Assembly (NCBI RefSeq): GCF_010894455.1 | Contig: NZ_JAAIXY010000034.1 | Span: 44,091-108,090 of the forward strand | DNA from: Myxococcus eversor | Lineage (GTDB): Bacteria; Myxococcota; Myxococcia; Myxococcales; Myxococcaceae | Direction: 5' to 3' | Length of the DNA: 64,000 nt | Shown here: positions 26,229 to 34,667 of the stretch, one piece after another | Layout: each line of letters starts with the position of its first letter | Position numbering within the stretch: position 1 is the stretch's first letter | Translations under genes and position numbers: made by a program | Notes under the pieces: generated by a model | What the model was told of the DNA's origin: nothing | What the model saw: the letters and a program-made list of their open reading frames with translations, nothing else | Databases searched by the model: none

Positions 26229-26767
26229 CGCTTCAACTGTCCCCCTTCCTCGTCGACCCTCGCCCCGCCAATCGCTCGCTGTCCACGGGACTGCTCGTGC
26301 TGCGGGTCCTCACCGGTGGACTGATGGCCCTGCATGGCGCGGGGAAGATGGTGATGCCCTTCACCTGGATGGGAGAAAGCTCTCCCGTGCCCGGCGTGCT
26401 CCAGTTCCTCGGCGCCGCCGCCGAGTTCTTCGGAGGGCTCGCGTGGATGGTGGGAGTCGCGACACCACTGGCCGCGCTCGGCGTCGCCGTGACGATGCTC
26501 GTGGGAATCGCCATCGCGCACATCCCACTGGGTGACCCGTTCATCCGGCTCAGCGTGATGGGCGTCACCTCCGGTCCCGGAGAGTCGTTTGGTGGTCTGC
26601 CCACCTGGCTCGTCCGCGCGGGAGGACGCAGCGCGGGTGGCTCCGGCTCCTCTGAGCTGGCGACGCTGTACATCGCCGTCTCCGTGCTGCTGCTCACCGC
26701 GGGGCCCGGGCGCTTCTCGCTCGATGCGCTGCTGTCGCGGAAGCTCTCCGCTCGCGCCACCGCGTAG
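26225..26767 (+). CDS. DoxX-family membrane protein
   Basis: 180 aa, about four membrane helices. The DoxX pattern is visible: VLRVLTGGLMALHGAGKMVMPF in helix 1, then FLGAAAEFFGGLAWMVGVATPLAALGVAVTMLVGIAIAHI across helices 2 and 3, and ATLYIAVSVLLLTAGPGRFSLDALL at the end. DoxX proteins form small inner-membrane quinone-linked or redox-associated complexes. Its start overlaps the TetR stop, so it is the regulated partner. The function is inferred from family and context only. Confidence 0.85.
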   Translation: MTLQLSPFLVDPRPANRSLSTGLLVLRVLTGGLMALHGAGKMVMPFTWMGESSPVPGVLQFLGAAAEFFGGLAWMVGVATPLAALGVAVTMLVGIAIAHIPLGDPFIRLSVMGVTSGPGESFGGLPTWLVRAGGRSAGGSGSSELATLYIAVSVLLLTAGPGRFSLDALLSRKLSARATA

Positions 26768-26912
26768 AACACGCTGCGGGGAAGACCGCGGGCCACCCGC
26801 ATTGGACTCGGGTACAAAGGCAATGACTCACAGCCGATAAGGTCCCCGCGCCGCGTGCGCCCGCCGTGCGAGGCATCGTTACGGTGTCTCCACCTCCAAC
26901 CCCGAGGCGGAC

Positions 26913-27500
26913 ATGCACACCCGACGACCCTGGCTGTGGCTCACGACGTTCTTCCTGGCCTCCAGCACCCTCTTCGCTTGTGGCACCGAGGGCACACCTC
27001 CACCCGAGTCCTCGTTTCAGTCCAGCGAGGCGCCGCTGGGACTCGGGACGGTGGTGTGTCCGCTCGGGACGACGACCATCTCCTTCTCGCCGCCCCTCAC
27101 CAATACACCCCAGGACACGTACACCTCGGGTGCCGGCAGCCTCACCAACTGCACGGCGCTGCTGGCCCCTCCGGTGACGTCCGGCACCACGGGCTTCCCG
27201 ACCGTGCTTCGCCCCGCACTCACCTGCGATGAGCTGGTCGGCATCCGTGGGGCCACGGTGAACATCACCTGGAACACCGGGGAGACGTCTCAGCTCTCGC
27301 TCACCCAGGTCATCATCAGCGGAGGTTCTTCCGTCAAGGAGACGGCCCAGATTGGCACGGTCGTCTCCGGGAAGTACGCGGGAGCCACCGCCGTGCGCAC
27401 CCTGACCTTCGTCACCGCCGACCTGGAGAATGCCTGCGCCTCCCCCGAGGGGCTTCCTCAGTACACGGCCCTCCAGACACTGGTGCTGACCGGCATCTGA
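26913..27500 (+). CDS. Putative secreted lipoprotein
   Basis: 195 aa, ATG 26913 with GAGG 5 nt upstream. Signal peptide with lipobox TLFAC (Cys about 23). The mature part is Thr/Ser/Gly-rich and beta-like, with Cys residues in VVCPLG, TNCTALL, LTCDELVG and NACASPEG that could form two disulphides. ATVNITWNTGETSQLSL and KYAGATAVRTLTF resemble strands. Family not recognised. Confidence 0.75.
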   Translation: MHTRRPWLWLTTFFLASSTLFACGTEGTPPPESSFQSSEAPLGLGTVVCPLGTTTISFSPPLTNTPQDTYTSGAGSLTNCTALLAPPVTSGTTGFPTVLRPALTCDELVGIRGATVNITWNTGETSQLSLTQVIISGGSSVKETAQIGTVVSGKYAGATAVRTLTFVTADLENACASPEGLPQYTALQTLVLTGI

Positions 27501-27575
27501 ATCGTGTCAGCGAAGCGGCGCCAGGGGCCCCATGTGTCCCTGGAGCCGTCGACGACACGTGACTCGCGCCTGACT

Positions 27576-28160
27576 TCAGTGGGGCGCCGCTCCCGCATCC
27601 GTACCGCCATCCGTCCACCAGGAGGGCACCGGCTGGAGCGGCTTGCCCCACGTCGTATCCCCGACGGGGATGCCCGCGTCCGGGGACGTCCCCGAGTCGA
27701 GCTCCGTGCCCGCATCCGGCGCGGCCCCTTCCGGCACCAACGCCTCCGGCTCTCCATCGAAGCGACGCCGGAGGATGCGCCCATCCATCCCGATGGCGTA
27801 CGCGCCGCCACCATCCAACATGCGTGGTTCGGCTCCACACGCAGTGGGGTTCGCGGAGATGCTCACGAAGAACACGGCCCCCTGTCGGAGCACGCGATAC
27901 AGGTACGACTCCTGCCGGTTCCAGCACGAGCGCTCGCGCGACTCCAACGGCAGGAAGTCATTGGCGGCAATCGAGAGCGCGCCGAGCATCGCGCCATCCA
28001 GGACATACGCTCGTCCCTCCGCGGCCAGGGAGAGGGCCTCCTGCCCCAGTGCCTCCGGGAACTGGATGGACGGGTCCTCCGGAAGAGTCGCGGTGCGGGC
28101 GCCCGCGTGCCGGACACAGCTCGACACGAGCAGCAGCAGTGGAAGGAGCAGATGTTTCAT
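27576..28160 (-). CDS. Lipoprotein with Asp/Gly-rich tail
   Basis: 194 aa from ATG 28160, whose first bases overlap the stop of the upstream gene (ATGA). Signal peptide MKHLLLPLLLLVSSC has a lipobox with Cys15. The middle contains SLAAEGRAYVLDGAMLGALSIAAND and CWNRQESYLYRVLRQGAVFFVSISANPTACG; the C terminus is an Ala-Pro-Asp-Ala-Gly-rich region (PDAGTELDSGTSPDAG) like the linkers elsewhere in this window. Unknown family. Translational coupling ties it to the JAB-like lipoprotein, so the two probably work together at the envelope. Confidence 0.75.
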   Translation of the reverse strand: MKHLLLPLLLLVSSCVRHAGARTATLPEDPSIQFPEALGQEALSLAAEGRAYVLDGAMLGALSIAANDFLPLESRERSCWNRQESYLYRVLRQGAVFFVSISANPTACGAEPRMLDGGGAYAIGMDGRILRRRFDGEPEALVPEGAAPDAGTELDSGTSPDAGIPVGDTTWGKPLQPVPSWWTDGGTDAGAAPH

Positions 28161-28921
28161 GGCGTCTTGCTCCCCTCGCACGGCGAGCTTCCCTTCTGGA
28201 CGGTGAACTTTCGTGTATCAGCATCCGACCAGCGCACCGAGCCCGTCTGCTCGCACTGCCAATTCGCCCCACCGCGCGTCCACTTCAACAACTGCCCGGT
28301 CAGCGGGATGTACTGGTGGAAGCCGTCACACGACGGCTCCGACGCGCTTCGAGAGAAGAAGGCGACGACGGAGAGCCTCAAGCGCCCATCCTTCGTCTCG
28401 CTCTCGAAGCCATGCGCGAGCCCCTCCGAGACAATGAACCGGATGTCGTTCTCCGTCAGGCTGCTGCCATAGGGATGGTTGTGCAGGGCGTAGATGTATC
28501 GGATGGCGTCGGGCGGATAGCGCGGGTCATCCACCCAGGAGGGGAGCAGACAGCTCTTGCTCCGCTGCAACGGGTCGACTCGCGACTGGTCCGTCAGCTT
28601 GCTCACGACGTACTGCTGGTCCGGCGTGTAATACATCCAGGCGCAGTACTCACTGGAGACACGCCACCGGACATCGAAGTCCTGGTGGTCCCGCCCACCC
28701 GCGCTCGAGTTCGGCTTGGTGAGGATCTTCCGACACGCCGCGAGCAGGGCGCTCGAGGGCGAGCTGAATGGCCCCAGCATCGGCCCCGGAAGCTTGTCCA
28801 GGAACGGCGCACCCGGCGCGGGACGCACGATGTCGGGGTCCGCGACCTGGGGCGATGAGCAACCGCCCACCAGCAGCGCACAGGCCAGGGCCTTCCCAAG
28901 CCCTTGAACTTTCACCGACAT
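28157..28921 (-). CDS. JAB/MPN-like lipoprotein, putative metallohydrolase
   Basis: 254 aa from ATG 28921 (GGGAGG 9 nt upstream). Signal peptide with lipobox LVGGC (Cys21). The central segment IYALHNHPYGSSLTENDIRF holds His147, His149 and Asp159, with Thr156 where JAB/JAMM enzymes have Ser, so the pattern is HxHx6Tx2D instead of HxHx7Sx2D. HNHPYG is a hallmark of JAB and DUF4329-type proteins. These bind zinc and cleave peptide or isopeptide bonds. C-terminal part is shared with the degenerate paralogue at 24777. Activity is inferred only. Confidence 0.7.
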   Translation of the reverse strand: MSVKVQGLGKALACALLVGGCSSPQVADPDIVRPAPGAPFLDKLPGPMLGPFSSPSSALLAACRKILTKPNSSAGGRDHQDFDVRWRVSSEYCAWMYYTPDQQYVVSKLTDQSRVDPLQRSKSCLLPSWVDDPRYPPDAIRYIYALHNHPYGSSLTENDIRFIVSEGLAHGFESETKDGRLRLSVVAFFSRSASEPSCDGFHQYIPLTGQLLKWTRGGANWQCEQTGSVRWSDADTRKFTVQKGSSPCEGSKTP

Positions 28922-29113
28922 CTTCCTCGGCCTCCCGCTGCTGCCCACGGCGCCCAGGCAGTTTAGGAGGGACTACACCTACATTCAAGACAAAGCAGAC
29001 AATCAATGAATAAGCGGAAAATGCGGGACGGCTTCGAGGTGGCCTTTTCCAATGGGAGCGGCCACGGGCTCCGGGAAGCACGCCCCCGGAGCCCGCGTCA
29101 CGTCACCTGACGC

Positions 29114-32100
29114 TCAATCGCACTCGTGCGTATGCGTGTGCGCGGTCGCCTTGGGACTCCAGCCCTCGTTGCCGTCCTTCTCGAAGAAGAACTTCGCGCG
29201 CTGGCGCTGCCGCGTCCCCACCTCGTTGAGCGTGGCCGCGTCGAACAGCCGCCCGTTCACCATGGTGAAGCGCACCCCGCGGCTGTTCATCAGGTCCTCC
29301 AGCGGGTTCTTGTCCAGCACGATGAGGTCCGCCAGCTTCCCCTCCTCCAGCGAGCCAATCTCTCCATCCATGCCCAGGTAGCGCGCTCCGCCCAGCGTCC
29401 CCGCGCGCAGCGCCTGCAGCGGCTTCATCCCGCCCTGACCGAACATCGACAGCTCCCAGTGCGCCGCCAGGCCCTCGCGCTGTCCATGCGCGCCGAGCTG
29501 CACGTTGACGCCCGCGTCGTTCAGCTCGCGCGCCGTCCTCGCCGCGTCCAGGTGGTTCAGCTCGTCGTCCGGCACCATCGTCCGCCGACGGCTGCGCGAG
29601 TCCACCACCCGCCGAGGCACGAAGGACAACAGCCGCTCGTCCTGCCAGACGTTCGTCTTCTGGTACCAGTAGTTCTCGCCCCAGTTGCCGCCGTACGCCA
29701 CGCCCAGCGTCGGCGTGTAGCCCGTGCCGCTCTTGCCCCAGAGCTGCTTCACGTCCGCGTAGATGCGCGCCACCGGAATCGCGTGCTCCACGCCCGTGTG
29801 CCCGTCCACCACCATCGACAGGTTGTGCTGGAGCAGCGAGCCGCCCTCCGGCACCACCAGCATGTTCAGCTCTCGCGCCGCCTGGAGCACCTTCTGCCGC
29901 TGGTCCCTGCGAGGCTGGTTGTAGCTCTTCACGCTGAAGGCCCCCATCGCCTTCATCCGCCGCAGGTGCGAGCGCGCATCGTCCAGCGTCTCAATCGGCG
30001 TCCGATATCCCACGCCCGCCGCGCCATACAGAATCGTCCCCGTGGAGAAGATGCGCGGAGACAACAGCGCGCCTGACTTGCCCAGCTCGCTCGCCGCGAA
30101 CACCTCTTCCGACGAGTTCGACGGGTCATGCAGCGTCGTCACTCCGAACGCCAGCGACGCCGCCTGCACCCAGCTCTGCTCCGGCATCAGCCCTTCCACG
30201 CCCATGGCCCCGTGCCAGTGCACATCCACCAGGCCCGGCATCAGCGTCTTGCCCTTCACGTCGATGACCTTCGCTCCCGCGGGCACCTGCACCTTGCCCA
30301 CCGGCCCCACCGCGACGATGCGATTGCCCCGCACCACCACCACGCCCTGCTCCAGGACTTCGTCACCCTTCATCGTGATGACCCGCCCGCCCACCAGCGC
30401 CACCGTGCCCTCCGGCACGTCCGCCTTCACCTGGAACGACAGGTCCACGCCCTTCTCCGGCACCGCCGGCAGCTTCTCCGGCGCACCCTCCACGAAGGCG
30501 AAGGACTGGTTCAGCGCCCGAGTGAAGAGCTCGGGCCCCAGCGCCCAGTGCAGGCTCTTGCTGTCTCCAGCCCAGTGCAGGTATTCGCCCGCGTCGCGGC
30601 TCACCTTCGCCACCGGCAGCGCCTTCGCCTCGGGGCCCACCGTCGCCGCCTTCGCGCCCTTCGGGAACGGCGTGATGAAGGCGTTGAAGTTCTCGCGGAA
30701 CGCCACCCACCGCTCGTCCGGTGACACGCGCAGCTCCGTCGCCTCCGCGCTCGACAGGTGCGAGCGCTCCTCGCCCCCATCCAGACCCACGCTCTTCAGC
30801 GAGCGCACGTCCTCCTTCTCCTTGTGCTCCACATGCAGGAAGTACACGCGGTCCGAGCGCGCCCCGAAGTGCGGCTGCTCACCGTCGCGCGCCAGCCTGC
30901 GCGGCGTGCCTCCCGACGCGGGCTGCACGAAGAGGCCCGTCTCCCGACTCCACTGCCCCGGCATCAGGTAGCCATCCCCCGTCGCGCGGTACACCAGCGA
31001 CTTCCCATCCGGACTCAGCGCGGGCTCCACGTAGTAGCCCGGCTTCGACGTCAGCACCTTGCCCTCGCCGCCCGTCGCGGACACCGCGCGGATGGCGCCC
31101 AGCTTCTCGTCATCCCACGTCGTGTAGACGATGGAGCGCCCGTCCCGCGAGAACGACGGGTAGAACTCCAGGTGGTCCTCCTGCTTCGTCAGCCGCTTCG
31201 GCGCGCCACCCGGCAGCTCCTTCACGTAGAGCTTGCCCAGCGACTGGTACACCACGCGGTCGCCCTTCGGCGACACCTGCACCCAGCGCAGCATCTTCGT
31301 GGCGAAGCGCTCCGGCGCCACCACCTGCGGCGAGCGCACCGCCTCGGCAATCGTCCGCGTGCCCTTCACGTGGAAGGGGATGGGCGTCACCTGCTTCGTC
31401 GCCACGTCGATGCGCTGGAGCTTGCCGCCCGCCCAGAAGACAATCGCCTTGTCGTCCCGGGTCCACGCCAGCGTCGGGTACACGCCGTGGATGGCCCACG
31501 TCTCCTGCATGTCCCTGTCCAGCCCGTCATACAGCGGGCGCTCCGCGCCAGAGGCCACGTCCGTGACGTAGAGCACCGACTTCGTCCGCACCCGGCGGAT
31601 GAACGCCAGCTGCTTGCCGTCCCGCGACGGCGTAGGGCGGATGGAGCCACCCGGCCCGGTGACGAAGGGGTCGATCTCCTTCGTCTCCACATCCAACCGC
31701 TGGATGGCGTAAATCTCTCCGTTGGGGTCCTTGTTGTATTCGAACGTCTTGCCCGGCGTGACGTCCTGGCTGAAGTAGATGTAACGGCCGTCGGGAGAGA
31801 AGACCGGCTCGCCCAAATCCTTCTGCTCGTTGGCGCGCTCGGTGAGCTGCACGCCCTCGCCGCCGGAGCGGTGATACATCCACACCTCACCCGCGCCCAG
31901 CGAGCGCCGCGAGGTGAAGTGCTTGCGTGCGAGCAGGAACTGTCCGTCCGGACTCCACGCGGGGCTGTTGAGCAGGCGGAACTTCTCCTGCGTCACCGCC
32001 TTCGCGTCCGAGCCATCCCGCTTCATCACCCAGATGTTGTCGCCGCCACCCCTGTCACTGGTGAAGGCGATGGACCTGCCGTCCGGACTGAAGCGCGGTT

Positions 32101-32509
32101 GCATGTCCCATGCGACACCGGAGGTCAGCGCGCGCGCCTCGCCTCCCGCCAGCGGCAACACGTAGATGTCGCCCAACAGGTCGAAGACGAGCTCGTCCCC
32201 GCTCGGGCTCACATCCACGTTCATCCACGTCCCCTCGGTGACGTCGATGTCCACCTGCTTCGCGGGGAACCCTGGAGCGTCCACCTTCCAGGCGTCCTTC
32301 TCCTTGTCCTCCTTGGCGCCCGCTTCGGCGGACGGGGCGTTGGGGTCCACCTCCACGGCGCGGCCGGCTTCGCGCGCGGCCTCGTCCTTCTTCTGGGGAG
32401 CAGGCAGCGGGTCCTGCCGAGCGGAGGGAGGAGTCGCCGCGGGCTGCGCGGCGAAGAGCGTGCCCGGTACCAGCAGGGCGACGCAGAGGGCTGAAGTCAG
32501 TCGTTTCAC
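29114..32509 (-). CDS. Secreted amidohydrolase with N-terminal PD40/TolB-type propellers
   Basis: 1131 aa from GTG 32509 (GAGGA 6 nt upstream), signal peptide ending near FAAQP. About residues 80-690 carry repeated PD40-like blades (SPDGRSIAFTSDRGGGDNIW, SPDGRYIYFSQD, SRDGKQLAFIRR, SRDGRSIVYTTWDDE). The C-terminal amidohydrolase has GKTLMPGLVDVHWHGAMG (first metal motif HxH), AFSVKSYNQ (bridging Lys position), DGHTGVEHAIP, LGAHGQREGLAAHWEL and GEIGSLEEGKLADLIVLDKNP. The protein ends in the His-rich tail AHTHTHECD. Similar fusions are known as TolB-amidohydrolase proteins; substrates (dipeptide or lactam-like) are not established. Confidence 0.85.
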   Translation of the reverse strand: MKRLTSALCVALLVPGTLFAAQPAATPPSARQDPLPAPQKKDEAAREAGRAVEVDPNAPSAEAGAKEDKEKDAWKVDAPGFPAKQVDIDVTEGTWMNVDVSPSGDELVFDLLGDIYVLPLAGGEARALTSGVAWDMQPRFSPDGRSIAFTSDRGGGDNIWVMKRDGSDAKAVTQEKFRLLNSPAWSPDGQFLLARKHFTSRRSLGAGEVWMYHRSGGEGVQLTERANEQKDLGEPVFSPDGRYIYFSQDVTPGKTFEYNKDPNGEIYAIQRLDVETKEIDPFVTGPGGSIRPTPSRDGKQLAFIRRVRTKSVLYVTDVASGAERPLYDGLDRDMQETWAIHGVYPTLAWTRDDKAIVFWAGGKLQRIDVATKQVTPIPFHVKGTRTIAEAVRSPQVVAPERFATKMLRWVQVSPKGDRVVYQSLGKLYVKELPGGAPKRLTKQEDHLEFYPSFSRDGRSIVYTTWDDEKLGAIRAVSATGGEGKVLTSKPGYYVEPALSPDGKSLVYRATGDGYLMPGQWSRETGLFVQPASGGTPRRLARDGEQPHFGARSDRVYFLHVEHKEKEDVRSLKSVGLDGGEERSHLSSAEATELRVSPDERWVAFRENFNAFITPFPKGAKAATVGPEAKALPVAKVSRDAGEYLHWAGDSKSLHWALGPELFTRALNQSFAFVEGAPEKLPAVPEKGVDLSFQVKADVPEGTVALVGGRVITMKGDEVLEQGVVVVRGNRIVAVGPVGKVQVPAGAKVIDVKGKTLMPGLVDVHWHGAMGVEGLMPEQSWVQAASLAFGVTTLHDPSNSSEEVFAASELGKSGALLSPRIFSTGTILYGAAGVGYRTPIETLDDARSHLRRMKAMGAFSVKSYNQPRRDQRQKVLQAARELNMLVVPEGGSLLQHNLSMVVDGHTGVEHAIPVARIYADVKQLWGKSGTGYTPTLGVAYGGNWGENYWYQKTNVWQDERLLSFVPRRVVDSRSRRRTMVPDDELNHLDAARTARELNDAGVNVQLGAHGQREGLAAHWELSMFGQGGMKPLQALRAGTLGGARYLGMDGEIGSLEEGKLADLIVLDKNPLEDLMNSRGVRFTMVNGRLFDAATLNEVGTRQRQRAKFFFEKDGNEGWSPKATAHTHTHECD

Positions 32510-32698
32510 CGGAGGTCCTCGTGATGGGGGACTGCGCGAGATACGGCCGTGCGGGGCGGGGCGACACTACCCGGCCCGGGGACGACAGGCTCGGCGCGCG
32601 TGAACAGGGGAGCGGGCAGGCCTCTTCCTGAGCGGCCGACAAAGGCTCGACGCGAAACGTCACGCGCCATCCGGACGTGATTCTGTTATCCGCTTCCC

Positions 32699-33148
32699 AT
32701 GTCGGACTTCACCCTTCCCGAAGACAAGGCCGGGCGGCTGGAACGCTGCGCCCTGTTCTACTCGGACATCGTCCCCCACAATCACGCCCTGGGCCTGAAG
32801 CTCCTGGACATCGGCCCCGCCGAAGCCACCGTCGAGCTGCCCTACGCGGACTTCCTCGTCGGCAACCCGGAGACGGGCGTCATCGCCGGCGGCGCCGTGA
32901 CGACGCTCATCGACGCGGCCTGCGGCTCCGCCGTCATCCTCAAGCTGGGCCGCATCCAGCCGCTCGTCACGCTGGACTTGCGCATCGACTACCTGCGCCC
33001 CGCCCGCCCCCACGTCCCCCTCATCGCCGTGGCCGAGTGCTACCGCAGCACGCGTCAGGTCGCCTTCGTCCGCGCGCTCGTGCACCAGGGTGACAAGAGC
33101 AACCCGGTGGCCTCCGCGCAGGGCACCTTCATGCGGCTGGAGGAATGA
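32699..33148 (+). CDS. PaaI-type hotdog thioesterase
   Basis: 149 aa, ATG 32699. Hotdog fold of the PaaI/4HBT subclass: HNHALGLKLLDIGPAEATVELPY, the central helix GGAVTTLIDAACGSAVILKL, and the strand TLDLRIDYLRPA. Members hydrolyse acyl- or aryl-CoA thioesters. It is followed after 1 bp by a second hotdog protein, so the two may act as a heteromer or on related substrates. Confidence 0.85.
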   Translation: MSDFTLPEDKAGRLERCALFYSDIVPHNHALGLKLLDIGPAEATVELPYADFLVGNPETGVIAGGAVTTLIDAACGSAVILKLGRIQPLVTLDLRIDYLRPARPHVPLIAVAECYRSTRQVAFVRALVHQGDKSNPVASAQGTFMRLEE

Positions 33149-33149
33149 C

Positions 33150-33608
33150 ATGAGCGACGCCAAGTCCCCCTCCGTCCTCGCCGAGTTGGTGCACCAGGTG
33201 CGCAAGACGCGCGACTACGGCCGGCTCACCGACGCCATCCCCTACACGCGCTTCATGGGCATCGGCGTGGAGAACCTGGCCGGGGAGATGCTCTGCCGGA
33301 TGCGCTACACGCCCAAGCTCATCGGCAACAGCTTCATCCCCGCGCTGCACGGTGGCACGCTGGGCGCGCTGCTGGAGTCCTCCGCCATCTTCGAGCTGCT
33401 GCTCCAGACGGAGACGCCGCGCGTGCCCAAGGTCATCTCCGTCACCGTGGACTTCCTGCGCTCGGGCAAGGCGCAGGACACCTTCGCGCGCGCCTTCATC
33501 ACCCGCCAGGGACGTCGCGTGGCCAACGTCCGCGTCGAGGCCTGGCAGGACGACCGCACCCGTCCCATCGCCAGCGCGCACGCCCTGTTCCTGCTCGCGG
33601 AGCCCTGA
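33150..33608 (+). CDS. Second hotdog-fold thioesterase-like protein
   Basis: 152 aa from ATG 33150, 1 bp after the stop of the previous gene. GIGVENLAGEMLCRMRYTPKLIGNSFIPALHGGTLGALLESSAIFEL is the hotdog helix and preceding strands, and VPKVISVTVDFLRSGKAQDTF is the core strand, so it is a PaaI/4HBT relative. It has an extra N-terminal helix of about 25 residues. Tandem hotdog pairs commonly form a two-gene operon; the substrate is unknown. Confidence 0.8.
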   Translation: MSDAKSPSVLAELVHQVRKTRDYGRLTDAIPYTRFMGIGVENLAGEMLCRMRYTPKLIGNSFIPALHGGTLGALLESSAIFELLLQTETPRVPKVISVTVDFLRSGKAQDTFARAFITRQGRRVANVRVEAWQDDRTRPIASAHALFLLAEP

Positions 33609-33732
33609 CACCGACGGCGGGGAGGGACCCACCGGGGACGGAGCCCCTGTCCGCTCCCCTGGTGCTCCCTGGCCACCGGTGCTTCGTCATCGCCACCTTG
33701 CCACCGGGATGTCCACATCCAGGAGGCTGGCG

Positions 33733-34506
33733 ATGATGCGATGGAACGGTTGGATGCTGGTGGGCGCGCTCGTGCTGGGCGGCGCCGCGGGAGCGCAGGA
33801 CAACCAGGGCGCGAAGAACTCCAACACGCCGACGACACAGAGCGACGGCACCGGCGACAGTCAGGGCATGATTCGCATGGGCGAGGGAGATGCCATCGAC
33901 CACGCCGAGGACATCCAGAAGGACCCGAGCGCCTGGCCCGGCACCGGCGGCGCGGGCCAGCCCGACGCGCAGGCCGCGAAGTGGATGCGCGAGGGCCTGA
34001 TGCCCATCCCTACCGAGGAGAAGGCCTTCCTGGAGGAGCTGCACCACGCCAACCAGATGGAGGTGCAGATGGGGAAGCTGGCGCAGAAGAACGGCACCTC
34101 CCAGGCCGTGAAGGACTTCGGCGCCCGCATGGAGCGCGAGCACGGCAAGGCGGATGAGAACCTGCTCGCGTACGCGAAGACGAAGAAGCTCCAGCTCGGT
34201 GAGCCGAAGGCGGACTCGTCACTCGCCAAGACGATGCAGAGCGCGGAGAGCGCGACGATGGAGAAGCTGCAGGCGCTCCAGGGCCCCGCGTTCGACCGCG
34301 CCTATCTGGCCGCCATGGTGGGCGACCATGACGTGGACATCGCCAAGGTGATGGCCGGGCAACAGCAGTTCGCCGACAACACCGCGCTGAAGGCGATGCT
34401 CGACAACCTCCTGCCCCAGCTCCAGCAGCACCGGCTGAGCGCGTATCGGCTGCTGGGCCAGGAGACGCCTCGACAGGCTCGACAGGCTCCGCGCGGCGGT
34501 CGCTGA
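33733..34506 (+). CDS. DUF4142-family exported protein
   Basis: 257 aa. ATG 33733 has AGGAGG 6 nt upstream; the adjacent ATG 33736 is less well placed. Signal peptide to about AGAQ. The DUF4142 domain (about 95-245) has EEKAFLEELHHANQMEVQMGKLAQKNGTSQAVKDFGARMEREHGKADENLL, a four-helix ferritin-like bundle pattern, and PAFDRAYLAAMVGDHDVDIAKV. Members are common in GC-rich soil bacteria; function is unknown, with stress or envelope roles suggested. Gln/Asn-rich spacer between signal and domain. Confidence 0.85.
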   Translation: MMRWNGWMLVGALVLGGAAGAQDNQGAKNSNTPTTQSDGTGDSQGMIRMGEGDAIDHAEDIQKDPSAWPGTGGAGQPDAQAAKWMREGLMPIPTEEKAFLEELHHANQMEVQMGKLAQKNGTSQAVKDFGARMEREHGKADENLLAYAKTKKLQLGEPKADSSLAKTMQSAESATMEKLQALQGPAFDRAYLAAMVGDHDVDIAKVMAGQQQFADNTALKAMLDNLLPQLQQHRLSAYRLLGQETPRQARQAPRGGR

Positions 34507-34551
34507 GCTCCCAAAGCGCGTCCGGGGTGAACGCACCCGCGTTCCCCTGCT

Positions 34552-34594
34552 ACGCGGGACATCGGGGATGTACCGAGAGACGCGGGACATCGGG
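34552..34594. promoter_or_regulatory. 15-bp direct repeat upstream of the sulfatase gene
   Basis: ACGCGGGACATCGGG occurs exactly at 34552-34566 and 34580-34594, with a 28-bp period, in the 161-bp gap before the sulfatase start (34668). A tandem binding site for an activator or response regulator is a reasonable reading. No further repeat was seen in this gap. Confidence 0.5.
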
Positions 34595-34667
34595 TGGATG
34601 GGGATTGTGGGCATGGCGAGTGCAAACTCCGGCCCCTCTCCCCGTTTCATTCCGGAGCCCTGGCCCC

